Shown here piece by piece: positions 42,732-51,492 of a stretch of DNA of 64,000 nt. This DNA is from Neolewinella xylanilytica (lineage in GTDB: Bacteria; Bacteroidota; Bacteroidia; Chitinophagales; Saprospiraceae). The stretch is from positions 62,001 to 126,000 of the forward strand of contig NZ_PTJC01000005.1 of assembly GCF_002934605.1 (NCBI RefSeq), in the 5' to 3' direction. Position 1 is the stretch's first letter. Each line of letters begins with the position of its first letter. Under the pieces are notes generated by a model. It saw only the letters and a list, made by a program, of their open reading frames with translations. It did no database searches and was not told the DNA's origin. The position numbers and the translations under genes were made by a program.

Positions 42732-45700
42732 CGAAGCACCGAAATCTCGCCCCGATACGTCAGGGTTTGCCCGTCCAGGAAGGAGACCTCCGCGGTGTAG
42801 ACGTATACCCCCGTATTGGCATCCCGGCCGTCGGCACTCTGCCCGTCCCAGATCACCGTTCCGTCCAGGCAGTTTACCGGTAAGTTCTCGGCCTCGAACA
42901 TCAGTCCACCCCAGCGGTCGAAAATCTGAACCAGGGGAATCGCGGTCACGCCGCGGCAGGCGAAGATGCGGAAGTCCTCGTTCCGCCCGTCCCGGTTCGG
43001 GCTGAAGGCCGTAGGAATGTACACGTTGCGGTTGGGGTCGATCTCCACCAGAATATCCTCGATGGCCTGACAGCCGTTCGGGTTGGTGGCGGTGAAGGTG
43101 TAGTTGACGTTCCCCAGCGCGAAGACGGTAGGATTCCGGATGCTGTCGGAAGACAGGTAGGTACCCGGCGTCCACTGGTAGGTGTAGTTACCGGGGGGAC
43201 TGACAACCGGGTTCAGTTGCTCCAGGCTGTCGCCGAGCTCCACGATCAGGCGGTTCGGAAGGTCGATGGTGATTTCCTCGGGCTGATCGATGGTGAAATT
43301 CTGTTCTGCGCTACACCCTACCGAGTCGAACACGGTCACCGTCAGCGCTCCGGCGAAGGCCAGTCCGGGGTTGCGCACCGGGATGAGGAAGCCATCATTG
43401 TTGAGCATGTAGGTGAAGTCGTCCAGGTCGGAAGCCTGCCCCCCGAAGGCGGTGTCGATCATCACCGAAGTGGTTTCGCCGAAGCAGAGCGGATCCTGAA
43501 TGCTTTCCACCGCAAAGGTGATCGGCTGGGGTTCGATGACGGTGTACTGGAGGCTATCCTGGCAACCTTCTACGTCGGTCACGGTAACCCCGTAGGTGCC
43601 GGGGGCCAGTTCGTTCGCCACGCCGTCGTCGTTGTCGGCTACGTTGGACGTCCATTGGTAGGGGTTGTCCGGAAACGCATTGTTGTTGTTGCTGCTTACG
43701 AATACCGCGAGGCGGCCGTCCGCGTCACCGTTGCAGGTAACTGTAGGGGTGGTCAGCTCGTCGTCGATCGCCAGCACCAGGGCGTCGGGTTCCAGGATGG
43801 TGAGCTCCTGGGGAGTGGCTACACAGCCGTTGGCATCGGATATATTCACTTCGTAGGTGCCGGCTCCCACGCCGGTGATGGCGTTGCCGCTTTCCGGCCG
43901 CGCCGTCCAGTCGTACGTGTAACCCGGCGTGCCTCCTTCCACGATGACCGTAGCGCTGCCGTTCTGTTGGCCGTTGCAGCTCGCATCGACGATTTCCTGG
44001 TCGAAGGTGAATTCAGGCGGACTGGGAATGGTGTCGGTAAATTGCTGCGGGCATAAGCCATCGGTGACGGTGACCGTGATGGGACCGCGGGACAGATCAG
44101 TTACGGTCGCCTCAATCCGGTTCTCGGTGGTATCGCCACTGGACCAGTAAAAATCGAAAGTCGGCGTCGAACCATCGGTCAGCCGCGCCGAGAAGGTCGC
44201 CGAACCGTCGGTGGTGGATTCGTCCGGGCAACTGACGGGCACGAGGCTGGTGAACTCCCCGGTGATGCCCACGGGCTCTTCCAGTACGAAGGTCGTGTCG
44301 AAGGGGGGCTGGCAATTGTTGGCGTCGGTGATGGTCACGCTATAGGTGCCGGCGCTGAGCCCGGTGAGGCTACTGGCCGTGGTGCCCGCTCCGTCCACCG
44401 ACCAGTCGTAGCGATAGGGGCGGGTGCCTCCGCTGGGGTACAGGAAGATGCTGCCATTTTCGTCGCCGAGACAGACCGGCTGAACGAGCGCGACGCTGTC
44501 CAGACCGACCAGGCCGGGGCTGGCCACCTCACCGAGGGCCTGGGATACGCAATTGTTGGAGATCGTCACCTCAAAGAGGTAGAACCCGACCTCTAAATCG
44601 GCGGTGGTGCGGGTGCCGATGTCGACCTGTTCGCCGATGCTTCCGTCCGGTTCGAGCCGGTACCAGACCGTTTCGGTAATCGTCGTGCCGGGAGGTGGCG
44701 TGACCTCGGCGAAGAGCTGGCCGTCGCTGCTGTCGGTACAGGAAACCGAATCGGTCTGAATCGGGGATATGGCCGCCCGGGGCGGAGCCGTGATCCGGAA
44801 GGTGGTCGAGTCAATGCAGCCCCGCGCATCCGTGACGATCACGACGTAGTTGGTATCCGGCTGCAGGTCACCGATGAAGTTGGTATCCACCACCAGGCTA
44901 TCGAAGGTCATCAGGCTATCGACGGGGTCGGGGAGGCTGTCGTTCCTGAAGCGGAACTGGTAGGGGCCGGTGCCACCGGACACCTGCACCGTGGCGGTAC
45001 CGAAGGTATCGGGGCAGGCGAAGTTGGTGATGATCAGGTCCTCGATGAAAAGGCTGTCGGGTTCCACGATCTCGAACGTATCGGTGGTAATACAGACGGC
45101 GGGGTCCTGGTCGCGGACGGTCACCAGGTAAGTTCCTTCGGGGAGGTTGTCGTACACCAGCGGACTTCCGACCGGTATATTCGTATAAGCCTGAAGCACC
45201 GTACCGTCGAGAGCGGACAAACGGGATTCGAAGGGCGGGGTAGCTCCGCGCGTACCCACTACGTTGGCGTTTACGGAGAGGCTACCGTCCACTTCGCCGA
45301 AGCAGCTGATGTCGCTGACGGTCACGTCCGGTACGATCTCCTTATCGGTCTGTATAACAAACTCCCCCTCCAGGATACTCGACGAGCAGCCTACGGAGTC
45401 CGTGGCGATCACGGTATACGTACCCGGTTCCAGGTCGGCGCGGTTGACCGTCCGACCGGTACGCGTTTCACCGTCCGAGAAGGTGAAGGTGTAGCCATTG
45501 GCTCCGGGTACACCGCCCCGGGCTTCCAGGGTCACCGTACCGTCCGAGGAGCCGCGGCAGGAGGCATCGTCGGTGGCCGGGGCGCCGGCGATGATCACTT
45601 CACTGCGGGCCGGGAGGCGGAAGGACTGGGAGAGTACCGGGCAGCCGGTAGCTACGTTGGTCACCGTAACCGAATAAAGATTTCCCGGCGTCACGTTGCG

Positions 45701-47179
45701 GATGGTGTCCGTCGTCTCCCCCGTACTCCAGTTCACGGTGTAGCCGTTCTCGGTGGGATTGGTGATGAGCTGGGAACCGGCGTTCACGTTGATCTCCACC
45801 GTCAGGGCGTAGTCGATACTGCCGGCGCAGGACCCACCGGTGGCGTCGACGACGAAGGGGATAAACTCGTCGTCCTCGTCGAGGAAGAGCAGGCGGGGGT
45901 TGGAGTTAACCGTGGCGCCGGTGGCATCCTCCGCTTCAATCTGGTAGTTTCCGCCCGAGAGGTTGTCGAACACGACAATGCCGCCGTCATTGGCAACCGT
46001 TTCCGTAGTAAGCAGGGTACCGCCGCCACTAATTAGCCGAACGGTGTAGGGGGCCGTTCCGCCGGTGATGGCGGCGGTCAGCATGCCGTCGGCCGCGCCC
46101 GGGCAGCTTACCTCCTGGATGGCGACCGCACCAACGGTCAGGTTAGCCGACGGGGGCGGCTCGGCGCAGGTCGCCGTGTGGGTAACCGTTTGCTGGTAAC
46201 CGCAACCGATGCCGTCTTCGATCACGATCTCGTAGTCCCCCGCTTCCGGCACGGTGTAGCTGACCACGTCGCCGTGGCGGATCGGGCCCGAAGCCACGCT
46301 ACCGGCGGCTCCCGTGGCCGTGTTGGTGATGGAGATGTTGTAGTCCGCCGTACCACGCAGTTCACTCACGCCGCCCAGCACTTCGAAACTGCCGCTGCAG
46401 TCGGTGGTGCTTTGGGTGGCATTTTGGGCTTCGATCGGCAGCAGGAATGCTACGGTGAAATTTTGATCCGTACTTACGTTGATACACTCCGTAGTCACGT
46501 CCGTTTCCCGTTCTACGATGGCGATCGCATTATTCGGGTCCGCGGCATTCAGGGAGTCGATGGTGATGGGGGCCAGCGAGAAGGCCGCCCCACCCCCAAA
46601 GGCGGTCAGTAAAGCTAAATTGTCGTTGTCGACGTTGAGATCGTAGTTCGGTGGGGAGTTGTAATAACCGCTCGGAGCGCCAACCAGGATTTCTCCATCG
46701 TAGGGTGGAAATCCGAGGTCTACGATACAGGGGTCTCCCTCGATATCCGCTTTGGTATTCCCCTCAACGGATGGATTACAAGCAAAAAACGCAAACCCGA
46801 TACCGGACTGGGTTTCCGGAACGGGGTCTCCGGTGAGGATTTGCGAGCCTTCCTCAAAATCGACCGTAATCCCATCGTTGAAGCAAAGGAAGATGGTATC
46901 CGGGCGGGCGGCGTAGGCTACCGGCCCGGTAGGAGGTGTAGCACCGAAGCTATTGTTTGAAACATTGATGTTCGTAAAGCCAGCCACATTACCCGCATCG
47001 CTGTCGCATACTACCTTTTCCAACTGCTTCGTTGAAGAAGCGGCTACGGTAGTACGCTGGAGCGGGGAGAATAGCGTGGTTTGAGCGGATAAACTTCCGC
47101 CGCACAGCCCTACGCAAACCAGAAATATTGGCAGTGCTAGGTTGGATGTACGGCGTTTGAGTGTGATGTTCATAAGCAT
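42728..47179 (-). CDS. Giant SprB-repeat adhesin with type B T9SS sorting domain
   Basis: About 1,484 residues. A signal peptide (ending GGSLSAQ) precedes an N-terminal beta region and at least ten SprB-type repeats of about 80-110 residues, each opening with a Cys-centred motif: VSCPGAADGMLTA, ASCRGSSDGTVTL, ISCFGEVDGSLSV, VSCTDSSDGQLFA, PVCLGDENGSIFL, ASCNGQQNGSATV and others. The C-terminus is a gliding-motility type B sorting domain (VYIPTAFSPNRDGRNEDFRIF; IFDRWGGLMF; GVYVYTAEVSF). It should be a cell-surface filament or adhesin exported by T9SS, as SprB is in gliding flavobacteria. The start could also be 47173. A perfect -7 box lies upstream. Confidence 0.93.
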   Translation of the reverse strand: MLMNITLKRRTSNLALPIFLVCVGLCGGSLSAQTTLFSPLQRTTVAASSTKQLEKVVCDSDAGNVAGFTNINVSNNSFGATPPTGPVAYAARPDTIFLCFNDGITVDFEEGSQILTGDPVPETQSGIGFAFFACNPSVEGNTKADIEGDPCIVDLGFPPYDGEILVGAPSGYYNSPPNYDLNVDNDNLALLTAFGGGAAFSLAPITIDSLNAADPNNAIAIVERETDVTTECINVSTDQNFTVAFLLPIEAQNATQSTTDCSGSFEVLGGVSELRGTADYNISITNTATGAAGSVASGPIRHGDVVSYTVPEAGDYEIVIEDGIGCGYQQTVTHTATCAEPPPSANLTVGAVAIQEVSCPGAADGMLTAAITGGTAPYTVRLISGGGTLLTTETVANDGGIVVFDNLSGGNYQIEAEDATGATVNSNPRLLFLDEDDEFIPFVVDATGGSCAGSIDYALTVEINVNAGSQLITNPTENGYTVNWSTGETTDTIRNVTPGNLYSVTVTNVATGCPVLSQSFRLPARSEVIIAGAPATDDASCRGSSDGTVTLEARGGVPGANGYTFTFSDGETRTGRTVNRADLEPGTYTVIATDSVGCSSSILEGEFVIQTDKEIVPDVTVSDISCFGEVDGSLSVNANVVGTRGATPPFESRLSALDGTVLQAYTNIPVGSPLVYDNLPEGTYLVTVRDQDPAVCITTDTFEIVEPDSLFIEDLIITNFACPDTFGTATVQVSGGTGPYQFRFRNDSLPDPVDSLMTFDSLVVDTNFIGDLQPDTNYVVIVTDARGCIDSTTFRITAPPRAAISPIQTDSVSCTDSSDGQLFAEVTPPPGTTITETVWYRLEPDGSIGEQVDIGTRTTADLEVGFYLFEVTISNNCVSQALGEVASPGLVGLDSVALVQPVCLGDENGSIFLYPSGGTRPYRYDWSVDGAGTTASSLTGLSAGTYSVTITDANNCQPPFDTTFVLEEPVGITGEFTSLVPVSCPDESTTDGSATFSARLTDGSTPTFDFYWSSGDTTENRIEATVTDLSRGPITVTVTDGLCPQQFTDTIPSPPEFTFDQEIVDASCNGQQNGSATVIVEGGTPGYTYDWTARPESGNAITGVGAGTYEVNISDANGCVATPQELTILEPDALVLAIDDELTTPTVTCNGDADGRLAVFVSSNNNNAFPDNPYQWTSNVADNDDGVANELAPGTYGVTVTDVEGCQDSLQYTVIEPQPITFAVESIQDPLCFGETTSVMIDTAFGGQASDLDDFTYMLNNDGFLIPVRNPGLAFAGALTVTVFDSVGCSAEQNFTIDQPEEITIDLPNRLIVELGDSLEQLNPVVSPPGNYTYQWTPGTYLSSDSIRNPTVFALGNVNYTFTATNPNGCQAIEDILVEIDPNRNVYIPTAFSPNRDGRNEDFRIFACRGVTAIPLVQIFDRWGGLMFEAENLPVNCLDGTVIWDGQSADGRDANTGVYVYTAEVSFLDGQTLTYRGEISVLR

Positions 47180-47196
47180 ACAAAGGGTAAAACCAC

Positions 47197-47204
47197 CAAA
47201 GGTA
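47197..47204 (-). promoter_or_regulatory. -7 promoter box TACCTTTG for the adhesin gene
   Basis: Exact TAnnTTTG on the minus strand, 17 bp before the ATG at 47179. Confidence 0.6.
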
Positions 47205-47300
47205 TCTGGCGGGTGCAACTTCGTAGCAACGCCCGGTTCCGGAAATTCATTGCACCCGCGCGCCGCCGCAATCGATTTATGTCGCCAACGGGCGGAAGGG

Positions 47301-48059
47301 CTAAAACATGATGCCCAGCATGATCACGATGCTGTTCAGCTTGCCGCGGCTGTTGTCTTCACCGGCCGAGCGACCCGCGCGCAGGATGTCCGTATCGTTA
47401 TCGGTGGTCACGTCGAGGAAGCCCGACTGAAAGCCGATGCCGCCGATCAGGGAGGAAGAGGTCGAAATGGCGTACTCCACGCCGCCGCCGATGCCCCAGC
47501 TGAGGTTCAGGGCGTTCACCGCCGAGCCGATCTTGAAGTTTTCGCTGTCGTCGATGCCCGCTACGCCTTCGAGGCTACCGCGGGAGCTGGTATTGATGCC
47601 CAGGGCGATGCTTGGTCGCACGAAGTAGCGTACGTAGCCGAACTCCCGGGTGCGCAGCGTCAGGCCGAGCGGAATCTCCACGTACTGCAGGGAGTAGTCG
47701 AAGGTGGCACCGGGCAGGTCATTGGGGTTGGGGGGATTCTGGAAGGTCTCGTCGAGGGCTTCGCGCCAGATGTCCACGTACTCGAACCCATTGGGGCTGT
47801 CGTCGTAGCGTAGTGCGCCACCGGACCCGAAGTGGACGTTCAGGCCGGTGTGGATGCTGTAGTTGTCCTGGAAGTAATACTCGGCCATCAGCCCCAGTTT
47901 GATCCCGAGGTTCGTACCGTCGCTCTCGATCAGGTTGTTATCGGTCGTGAGGTAGCTGAAAGCCGGGCTTAGCTGGATGCCGAACTGGATGGGATTGTAC
48001 TGGGCCACGGCGCTCAGCGACGACAGCAGGAAGAGATAGGGGAGGATGAGCTTCTTCAT
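47301..48059 (-). CDS. Outer-membrane beta-barrel protein (PorT-like family)
   Basis: 252 residues. A signal peptide (MKKLILPYLFLLSSLSAVAQ) is followed by alternating strands typical of the OMP_b-brl_2/PorT family: FGIQLSPAFSYLTT, LGIKLGLMAEYYF, YVEIPLGLTLRTREFGYVRYFVRPSIALGI and GIGGGVEYAISTSSSLIGGIGF, ending in a terminal aromatic (LGIMF). Whether it is the T9SS component PorT itself cannot be decided; generic PorT-fold proteins are common. The start at 48059 was chosen for the signal peptide. It is downstream of the divergent gldB start and 121 bp before the adhesin gene on the same strand. Confidence 0.85.
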   Translation of the reverse strand: MKKLILPYLFLLSSLSAVAQYNPIQFGIQLSPAFSYLTTDNNLIESDGTNLGIKLGLMAEYYFQDNYSIHTGLNVHFGSGGALRYDDSPNGFEYVDIWREALDETFQNPPNPNDLPGATFDYSLQYVEIPLGLTLRTREFGYVRYFVRPSIALGINTSSRGSLEGVAGIDDSENFKIGSAVNALNLSWGIGGGVEYAISTSSSLIGGIGFQSGFLDVTTDNDTDILRAGRSAGEDNSRGKLNSIVIMLGIMF

Positions 48060-48124
48060 TCGGTAATAATCGGGTTTACTAGTCGTTGTCAAACGAGCTC
48101 TTCTACCCGGTGTTTAGACGATTC

Positions 48125-49198
48125 ATGAAAGTTAGTAGCCCCCTCCCCCTTCTTTCCCTCCTTTTGGTCTTCTTCCTGTCAGCCTGCACGGCCGACGAGC
48201 CGCCCCCGCCCGACGTGAGCGACATATCCGTCGACCTGGAAGTTTTACGCTTCGACCGCGAAATTCCCGCCCTCGATACCACCCGCCTGGGCGAGGAGCT
48301 GGAGCGGCTGGACCGCACCTACGGCAGCTTCACCGACGTCTTTTTCACCCACCTCGTGCCGGTGCGGCGGGGCGATTTCAGTCCGGCGGAAGGCCAGCGG
48401 GTGCTGCAGGCCTACCTGGACTTCCCACTTACCGACTTCGTGGATTCGCTGGTCGCCGAACGTTTTCCGGAGGGCGCGGGCGCCGCCCCGATAGCTATCG
48501 GGGAGGTACAGGAGCTAATCGAAGACTTCGAGCAATCCCTCCGCTACTACCAACACTACCTACCCGGTGCCCCGGTACCCGATACCCTGGTCCTCTACGA
48601 TACCCACTTCGAGCTGGCGGCCTTCCTCTATGGCGACGGGGAGCTGGCGGCCGGACTGGATTTCTTCCTCGGCCCCGATTTCGACTATTCCCAGGTCAAC
48701 CCCGAGGAACCGATCTTCTCCAATTACCTCGCCACCAGCTACACCCCCGCCCACTTCACCGGCAAGCTGCTGCGCGTACTCATCGAAGACCGCTACCCCC
48801 TGCCCCGCAGCGGCCGCATGCTCGATTACCTCATCTACGAAGGCAAAAAGCTCTATCTCCTCGAACACCTCATGCCGGAAACCCCGGACGCCGTGGTGTA
48901 CGAAGTCACCGAGGAGCAGATGGACTGGCTCCGGGAAAACGAGACGCCCATCTACGCCTACCTCCAGCGGGAAGAGCTACTCTTCAGCACCGACGTCAAT
49001 AAGATCAATAAGTACACCCGCCCGGCCCCCTACACCCCGGGCATGCCCCAGGAATCGCCCGGCGGCGCGGTCAACTACCTCGGCCGCCAGATCGTGGCCG
49101 CGTACATGAACCAGCACCCCGACGTCACCCTCCCCGAGCTCATGGCCATGGAAGACGCCCAGGCGATCCTGCAGGGGGCCCGGTACAAACCGCGGTAG
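48125..49198 (+). CDS. gldB: Gliding motility lipoprotein GldB
   Basis: 357 residues. The lipoprotein signal MKVSSPLPLLSLLLVFFLSAC puts lipid on C21. The rest follows GldB: VDLEVLRFDREIPALDT near the N-terminus, YGSFTDVFFTHLVP, GRMLDYLIYEGKKLYLLEHLMPETPD, WLRENETPIYAYLQREELLFSTD and PRN-like end GRQIVAAYMNQHP, matching the family's usual order and length. GldB is required for gliding in flavobacteria, though its mechanism is unclear, and it is widely kept in non-gliding Bacteroidota. The start at 48125 was chosen for the lipobox. It is divergent from the barrel gene and followed by the nucleoside hydrolase. Confidence 0.9.
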   Translation: MKVSSPLPLLSLLLVFFLSACTADEPPPPDVSDISVDLEVLRFDREIPALDTTRLGEELERLDRTYGSFTDVFFTHLVPVRRGDFSPAEGQRVLQAYLDFPLTDFVDSLVAERFPEGAGAAPIAIGEVQELIEDFEQSLRYYQHYLPGAPVPDTLVLYDTHFELAAFLYGDGELAAGLDFFLGPDFDYSQVNPEEPIFSNYLATSYTPAHFTGKLLRVLIEDRYPLPRSGRMLDYLIYEGKKLYLLEHLMPETPDAVVYEVTEEQMDWLRENETPIYAYLQREELLFSTDVNKINKYTRPAPYTPGMPQESPGGAVNYLGRQIVAAYMNQHPDVTLPELMAMEDAQAILQGARYKPR

Positions 49199-49224
49199 AA
49201 CGCGAAGCAGCGGCCCGAATGGTG

Positions 49225-49232
49225 TAATTTTA
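49225..49232 (+). promoter_or_regulatory. Possible -7 box (TAATTTTA) 3 bp before a start
   Basis: One mismatch from TAnnTTTG, ending 3 bp before the ATG at 49236. Same arrangement as 38601 and 51404. Confidence 0.4.
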
Positions 49233-49235
49233 GCC

Positions 49236-50144
49236 ATGCGCTCGTTCCCCCTTCTGCTGTTGTTGTGGCTCGCTTGCCGAAGCCCTTTTGCCGCCCAGTC
49301 CGCTGACGGGCCTCCTCTCTTACTCGACGCCGATACCGCCAACGAGATCGACGATCTCTACGCCATTGCGTACCTGCTGGGAGCAACGGACGTAAACTGG
49401 GTGGGCCTGAACTCCGCCCAGTGGTTTCACCAGTACTCCGGCGACAGCACCGTGCACCAGAGCCAGCGGCTGAACGAAGAACTCCTCGCCCTCGCCGGGC
49501 GCACGGACCTGCCGCACCCCCTCGGCGCCGACAGCATCATGGGCATGCCCTGGGGCGGCTACGAACCGCGCAACAGCCCCGCCGCACAATTCATCATCGA
49601 GCGGGCGCGGGCGGCGGGCGCAGGAGAAAAGAAACTCACCGTCCTATGCATCGGCGCGAGCACCAACCTCGCTTCGGCGATCGCGCTGGCCCCCGATATC
49701 ACCGACCATATTCGCGCCTACGTGCTCGGTTTCCAGTACGATACCACGGGCGGTTTCTGGAACAAGGATGAGTTCAATATCCGCCGCGACCTCAACGCCG
49801 CCAACTATCTACTCAACGCGGAAGGCCTGGAGCTGCACGTCATGCCTACTTCGACGGCCATCCAGTACCAATTCGCCCAAGACAACGCCTTTGCCAGACT
49901 GGAGCAAAGCGGCGCCATCGGTGCCTACCTCAAACAGCGCTGGCTCCACCACGCCCCCGACGCCGAACGATGGGTGATGTGGGACGTCGCCCTCCTCCAG
50001 GCCTACCTCCGGCCGGAGCAGGCGACCGAGATCCGGGTCACCACTCCACCGGAAAACACCCGGCGCCAGGTCTGGCTTTACACCGACATCGACGAGGCGG
50101 CGATGGCCGAAGATTTCTGGAACCGATTAACGAGCTACGAATGA
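49236..50144 (+). CDS. Exported nucleoside hydrolase-like protein
   Basis: 302 residues. The N-terminus MRSFPLLLLLWLAC can be read as a lipoprotein signal (C14) or cleaved after AAQ. The inosine-uridine nucleoside hydrolase fold is shown by LLLDADTANEIDDLYAIAYLL (about 28-48), VLCIGASTNLASAIAL and the late WDVALLQAYL. The calcium-binding motif is D-x-D-x5-D-D rather than the usual D-x-D-x3-D-D, as in the NE-x-DD subgroup. It would cleave ribosides outside the cytoplasm; the substrate is uncertain. The stop overlaps the next gene's start by 4 bp. Confidence 0.85.
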   Translation: MRSFPLLLLLWLACRSPFAAQSADGPPLLLDADTANEIDDLYAIAYLLGATDVNWVGLNSAQWFHQYSGDSTVHQSQRLNEELLALAGRTDLPHPLGADSIMGMPWGGYEPRNSPAAQFIIERARAAGAGEKKLTVLCIGASTNLASAIALAPDITDHIRAYVLGFQYDTTGGFWNKDEFNIRRDLNAANYLLNAEGLELHVMPTSTAIQYQFAQDNAFARLEQSGAIGAYLKQRWLHHAPDAERWVMWDVALLQAYLRPEQATEIRVTTPPENTRRQVWLYTDIDEAAMAEDFWNRLTSYE

Positions 50145-50590
50145 AGGTGATCCGCACCACCAACGCCGACCCCAGATACCGGTCTTTGGTCCGGGAGCTC
50201 GACCGCTTCCTCGCCGTTACCGACGGCGAGGACCACGGGTTTTACGACCAGTTCAATGGCTCGGACGATATCCCCTACGTACTGGTGGCGGAAGCGGAAG
50301 GGGAGGCCGTCGCCTGTGGTGCCCTCAAGCCCTACGACCCCACCACCCTGGAGGTCAAACGGATGTACACCGCCGAAGCCTACCGCGGCCGGGGCATTGC
50401 CGTACGCCTACTTCAGGAACTGGAAGCCTGGGCCCGGGAACTCGGTTACCGGCGGCTGGTGCTCGAAACCGGTAAGCGACAGGTAGCGGCCATCCGACTC
50501 TACGAGAAGTACGGATTCAGCCGGATGGCGGAAAATTACGGTCCGTATCGCACGATGGACAATAGCGTTTGCATGGAGCGGATGCTTTGA
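50141..50590 (+). CDS. GNAT-family N-acetyltransferase
   Basis: 149 residues from ATG 50141, which overlaps the nucleoside hydrolase stop as ATGA. A longer open frame upstream is an overlap with that gene in another frame and is rejected. Motifs: PYVLVAEAEGEAVACGALKPY (beta strands 2-4), LEVKRMYTAEAYRGRGIAVRLLQELEAWA with the acetyl-CoA loop RGRGIA, and LVLETGKRQVAAIRLYEKYGF. A standard small-molecule or amine acetyltransferase, cytoplasmic, of unknown substrate. Confidence 0.93.
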   Translation: MKVIRTTNADPRYRSLVRELDRFLAVTDGEDHGFYDQFNGSDDIPYVLVAEAEGEAVACGALKPYDPTTLEVKRMYTAEAYRGRGIAVRLLQELEAWARELGYRRLVLETGKRQVAAIRLYEKYGFSRMAENYGPYRTMDNSVCMERML

Positions 50591-50605
50591 TCGGTAGGCT
50601 ACCCT

Positions 50606-51400
50606 TCAATACTCCCCCCAGCGGCGGGGGAAGCGGTAGAGATACGGGGCCCGATGGGAGGCGCCGGTAAATTTTTTGGAGACCCGCTCGAGTGCGTCCA
50701 GATCGAGGATCTTCTTCTGGAAATTATTCCGGGCGAACGGACGCTGGAAGACGGTTTCGTACAGCTTCTTCACCTCCTTCATGGTGAACTGGGCCGGGAG
50801 TAAATAGAACGCCAGCCGCCCTTCGTCAAACTGGAGCCGGATGGTCGCCAGCGCATCGGCAATCATCTCGTTGTGGTCCATGATCAGGGTGGGGAGGGCA
50901 TTGACTTCGGTCCATTCGATAGCGGTATCGACCGGTGTTTTCGTGGGGCTGACGGTGGTAAGATCCACCAGCGCGTAATACCCGATGGATACGAAGCGCC
51001 GGGTTATCCACTGCAGTTCGTCGGTAACCCCGGGATCCAGGCCCTGTCGTTCCAGCGCGCCGCCGATCAGTCGGTCGAAGTAGGGTCGGTTCGTCCGGCC
51101 CGCCGTGCCGTAAACGCCGAATTGGTGGAGGTAAAAGTCGGTTATACCCGTACGATCCGCGATTATCCTGCGCGCGGCGCCCTCGATGCCTTCCTCCTGC
51201 CGGATGAACCCGCTGGGTAGGGCGAAGAGATCCTCCCCCACGTCCAGGTTGGGCACCAGTACCTTCAGCTTGTTTGCCTCGTATCCTACGATCACGCAAT
51301 CGATGGAAAGCTGCTGGATGAAGTTCTGCCCCTGCCGCAGCCGTTCCAGGCGAGGTTGTCCGGATGTTTCGGTGTTGGCCGCCGTTGAATCAGTTAGCAT
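50606..51400 (-). CDS. NUDIX-type transcriptional regulator (NrtR/AraR-like)
   Basis: 264 residues from ATG 51400. An N-terminal NUDIX-fold domain (about 35-175, IDCVIVGYEANKLKVLVPNL; LPSGFIRQEEGIEGAARRIIADRTGI) lacks the full GX5EX7REUXEEXGU catalytic box, as expected for a sensor rather than an enzyme. The C-terminal winged helix (about 185-260, LLPAQFTMKEVKKLYETVF; RNNFQKKILDLDALERV) is typical of the Bacteroidota regulator branch. It probably binds a sugar or nucleotide ligand. A 24-bp palindrome lies between it and the divergent ThuA fusion, suggesting it controls itself and that gene. Confidence 0.9.
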   Translation of the reverse strand: MLTDSTAANTETSGQPRLERLRQGQNFIQQLSIDCVIVGYEANKLKVLVPNLDVGEDLFALPSGFIRQEEGIEGAARRIIADRTGITDFYLHQFGVYGTAGRTNRPYFDRLIGGALERQGLDPGVTDELQWITRRFVSIGYYALVDLTTVSPTKTPVDTAIEWTEVNALPTLIMDHNEMIADALATIRLQFDEGRLAFYLLPAQFTMKEVKKLYETVFQRPFARNNFQKKILDLDALERVSKKFTGASHRAPYLYRFPRRWGEY

Positions 51401-51403
51401 GCG

Positions 51404-51411
51404 GAAAAGGT
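51404..51411 (-). promoter_or_regulatory. Possible -7 box (TACCTTTT) 3 bp before a start
   Basis: One mismatch from TAnnTTTG, ending 3 bp before the NUDIX regulator ATG at 51400, in the context TACCTTTTCCGCATG, nearly the same as at 38601. Confidence 0.45.
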
Positions 51412-51426
51412 AAGGAACAATCGAGC

Positions 51427-51450
51427 TATTGTCTTTTCCGGTAGACAATA
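51427..51450. promoter_or_regulatory. Candidate operator of the NUDIX regulator
   Basis: Perfect inverted repeat with 8-bp arms: TATTGTCT at 51427-51434 and AGACAATA at 51443-51450, separated by 8 bp. It lies between divergent starts at 51400 and 51493, just upstream of TACCTTTT on one side and of TATCTTGG (51463-51470) on the other, so a bound dimer could affect both promoters. Confidence 0.55.
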
Positions 51451-51492
51451 TCCCGGATGCACTATCTTGGAGGCTTATCTACGATCACTGCA

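Noticed and set aside
49970-50140. 57-codon upstream extension of the GNAT gene
   Set aside because: Overlaps the nucleoside hydrolase gene in another frame; ATG 50141 gives the normal GNAT start and a typical ATGA overlap.
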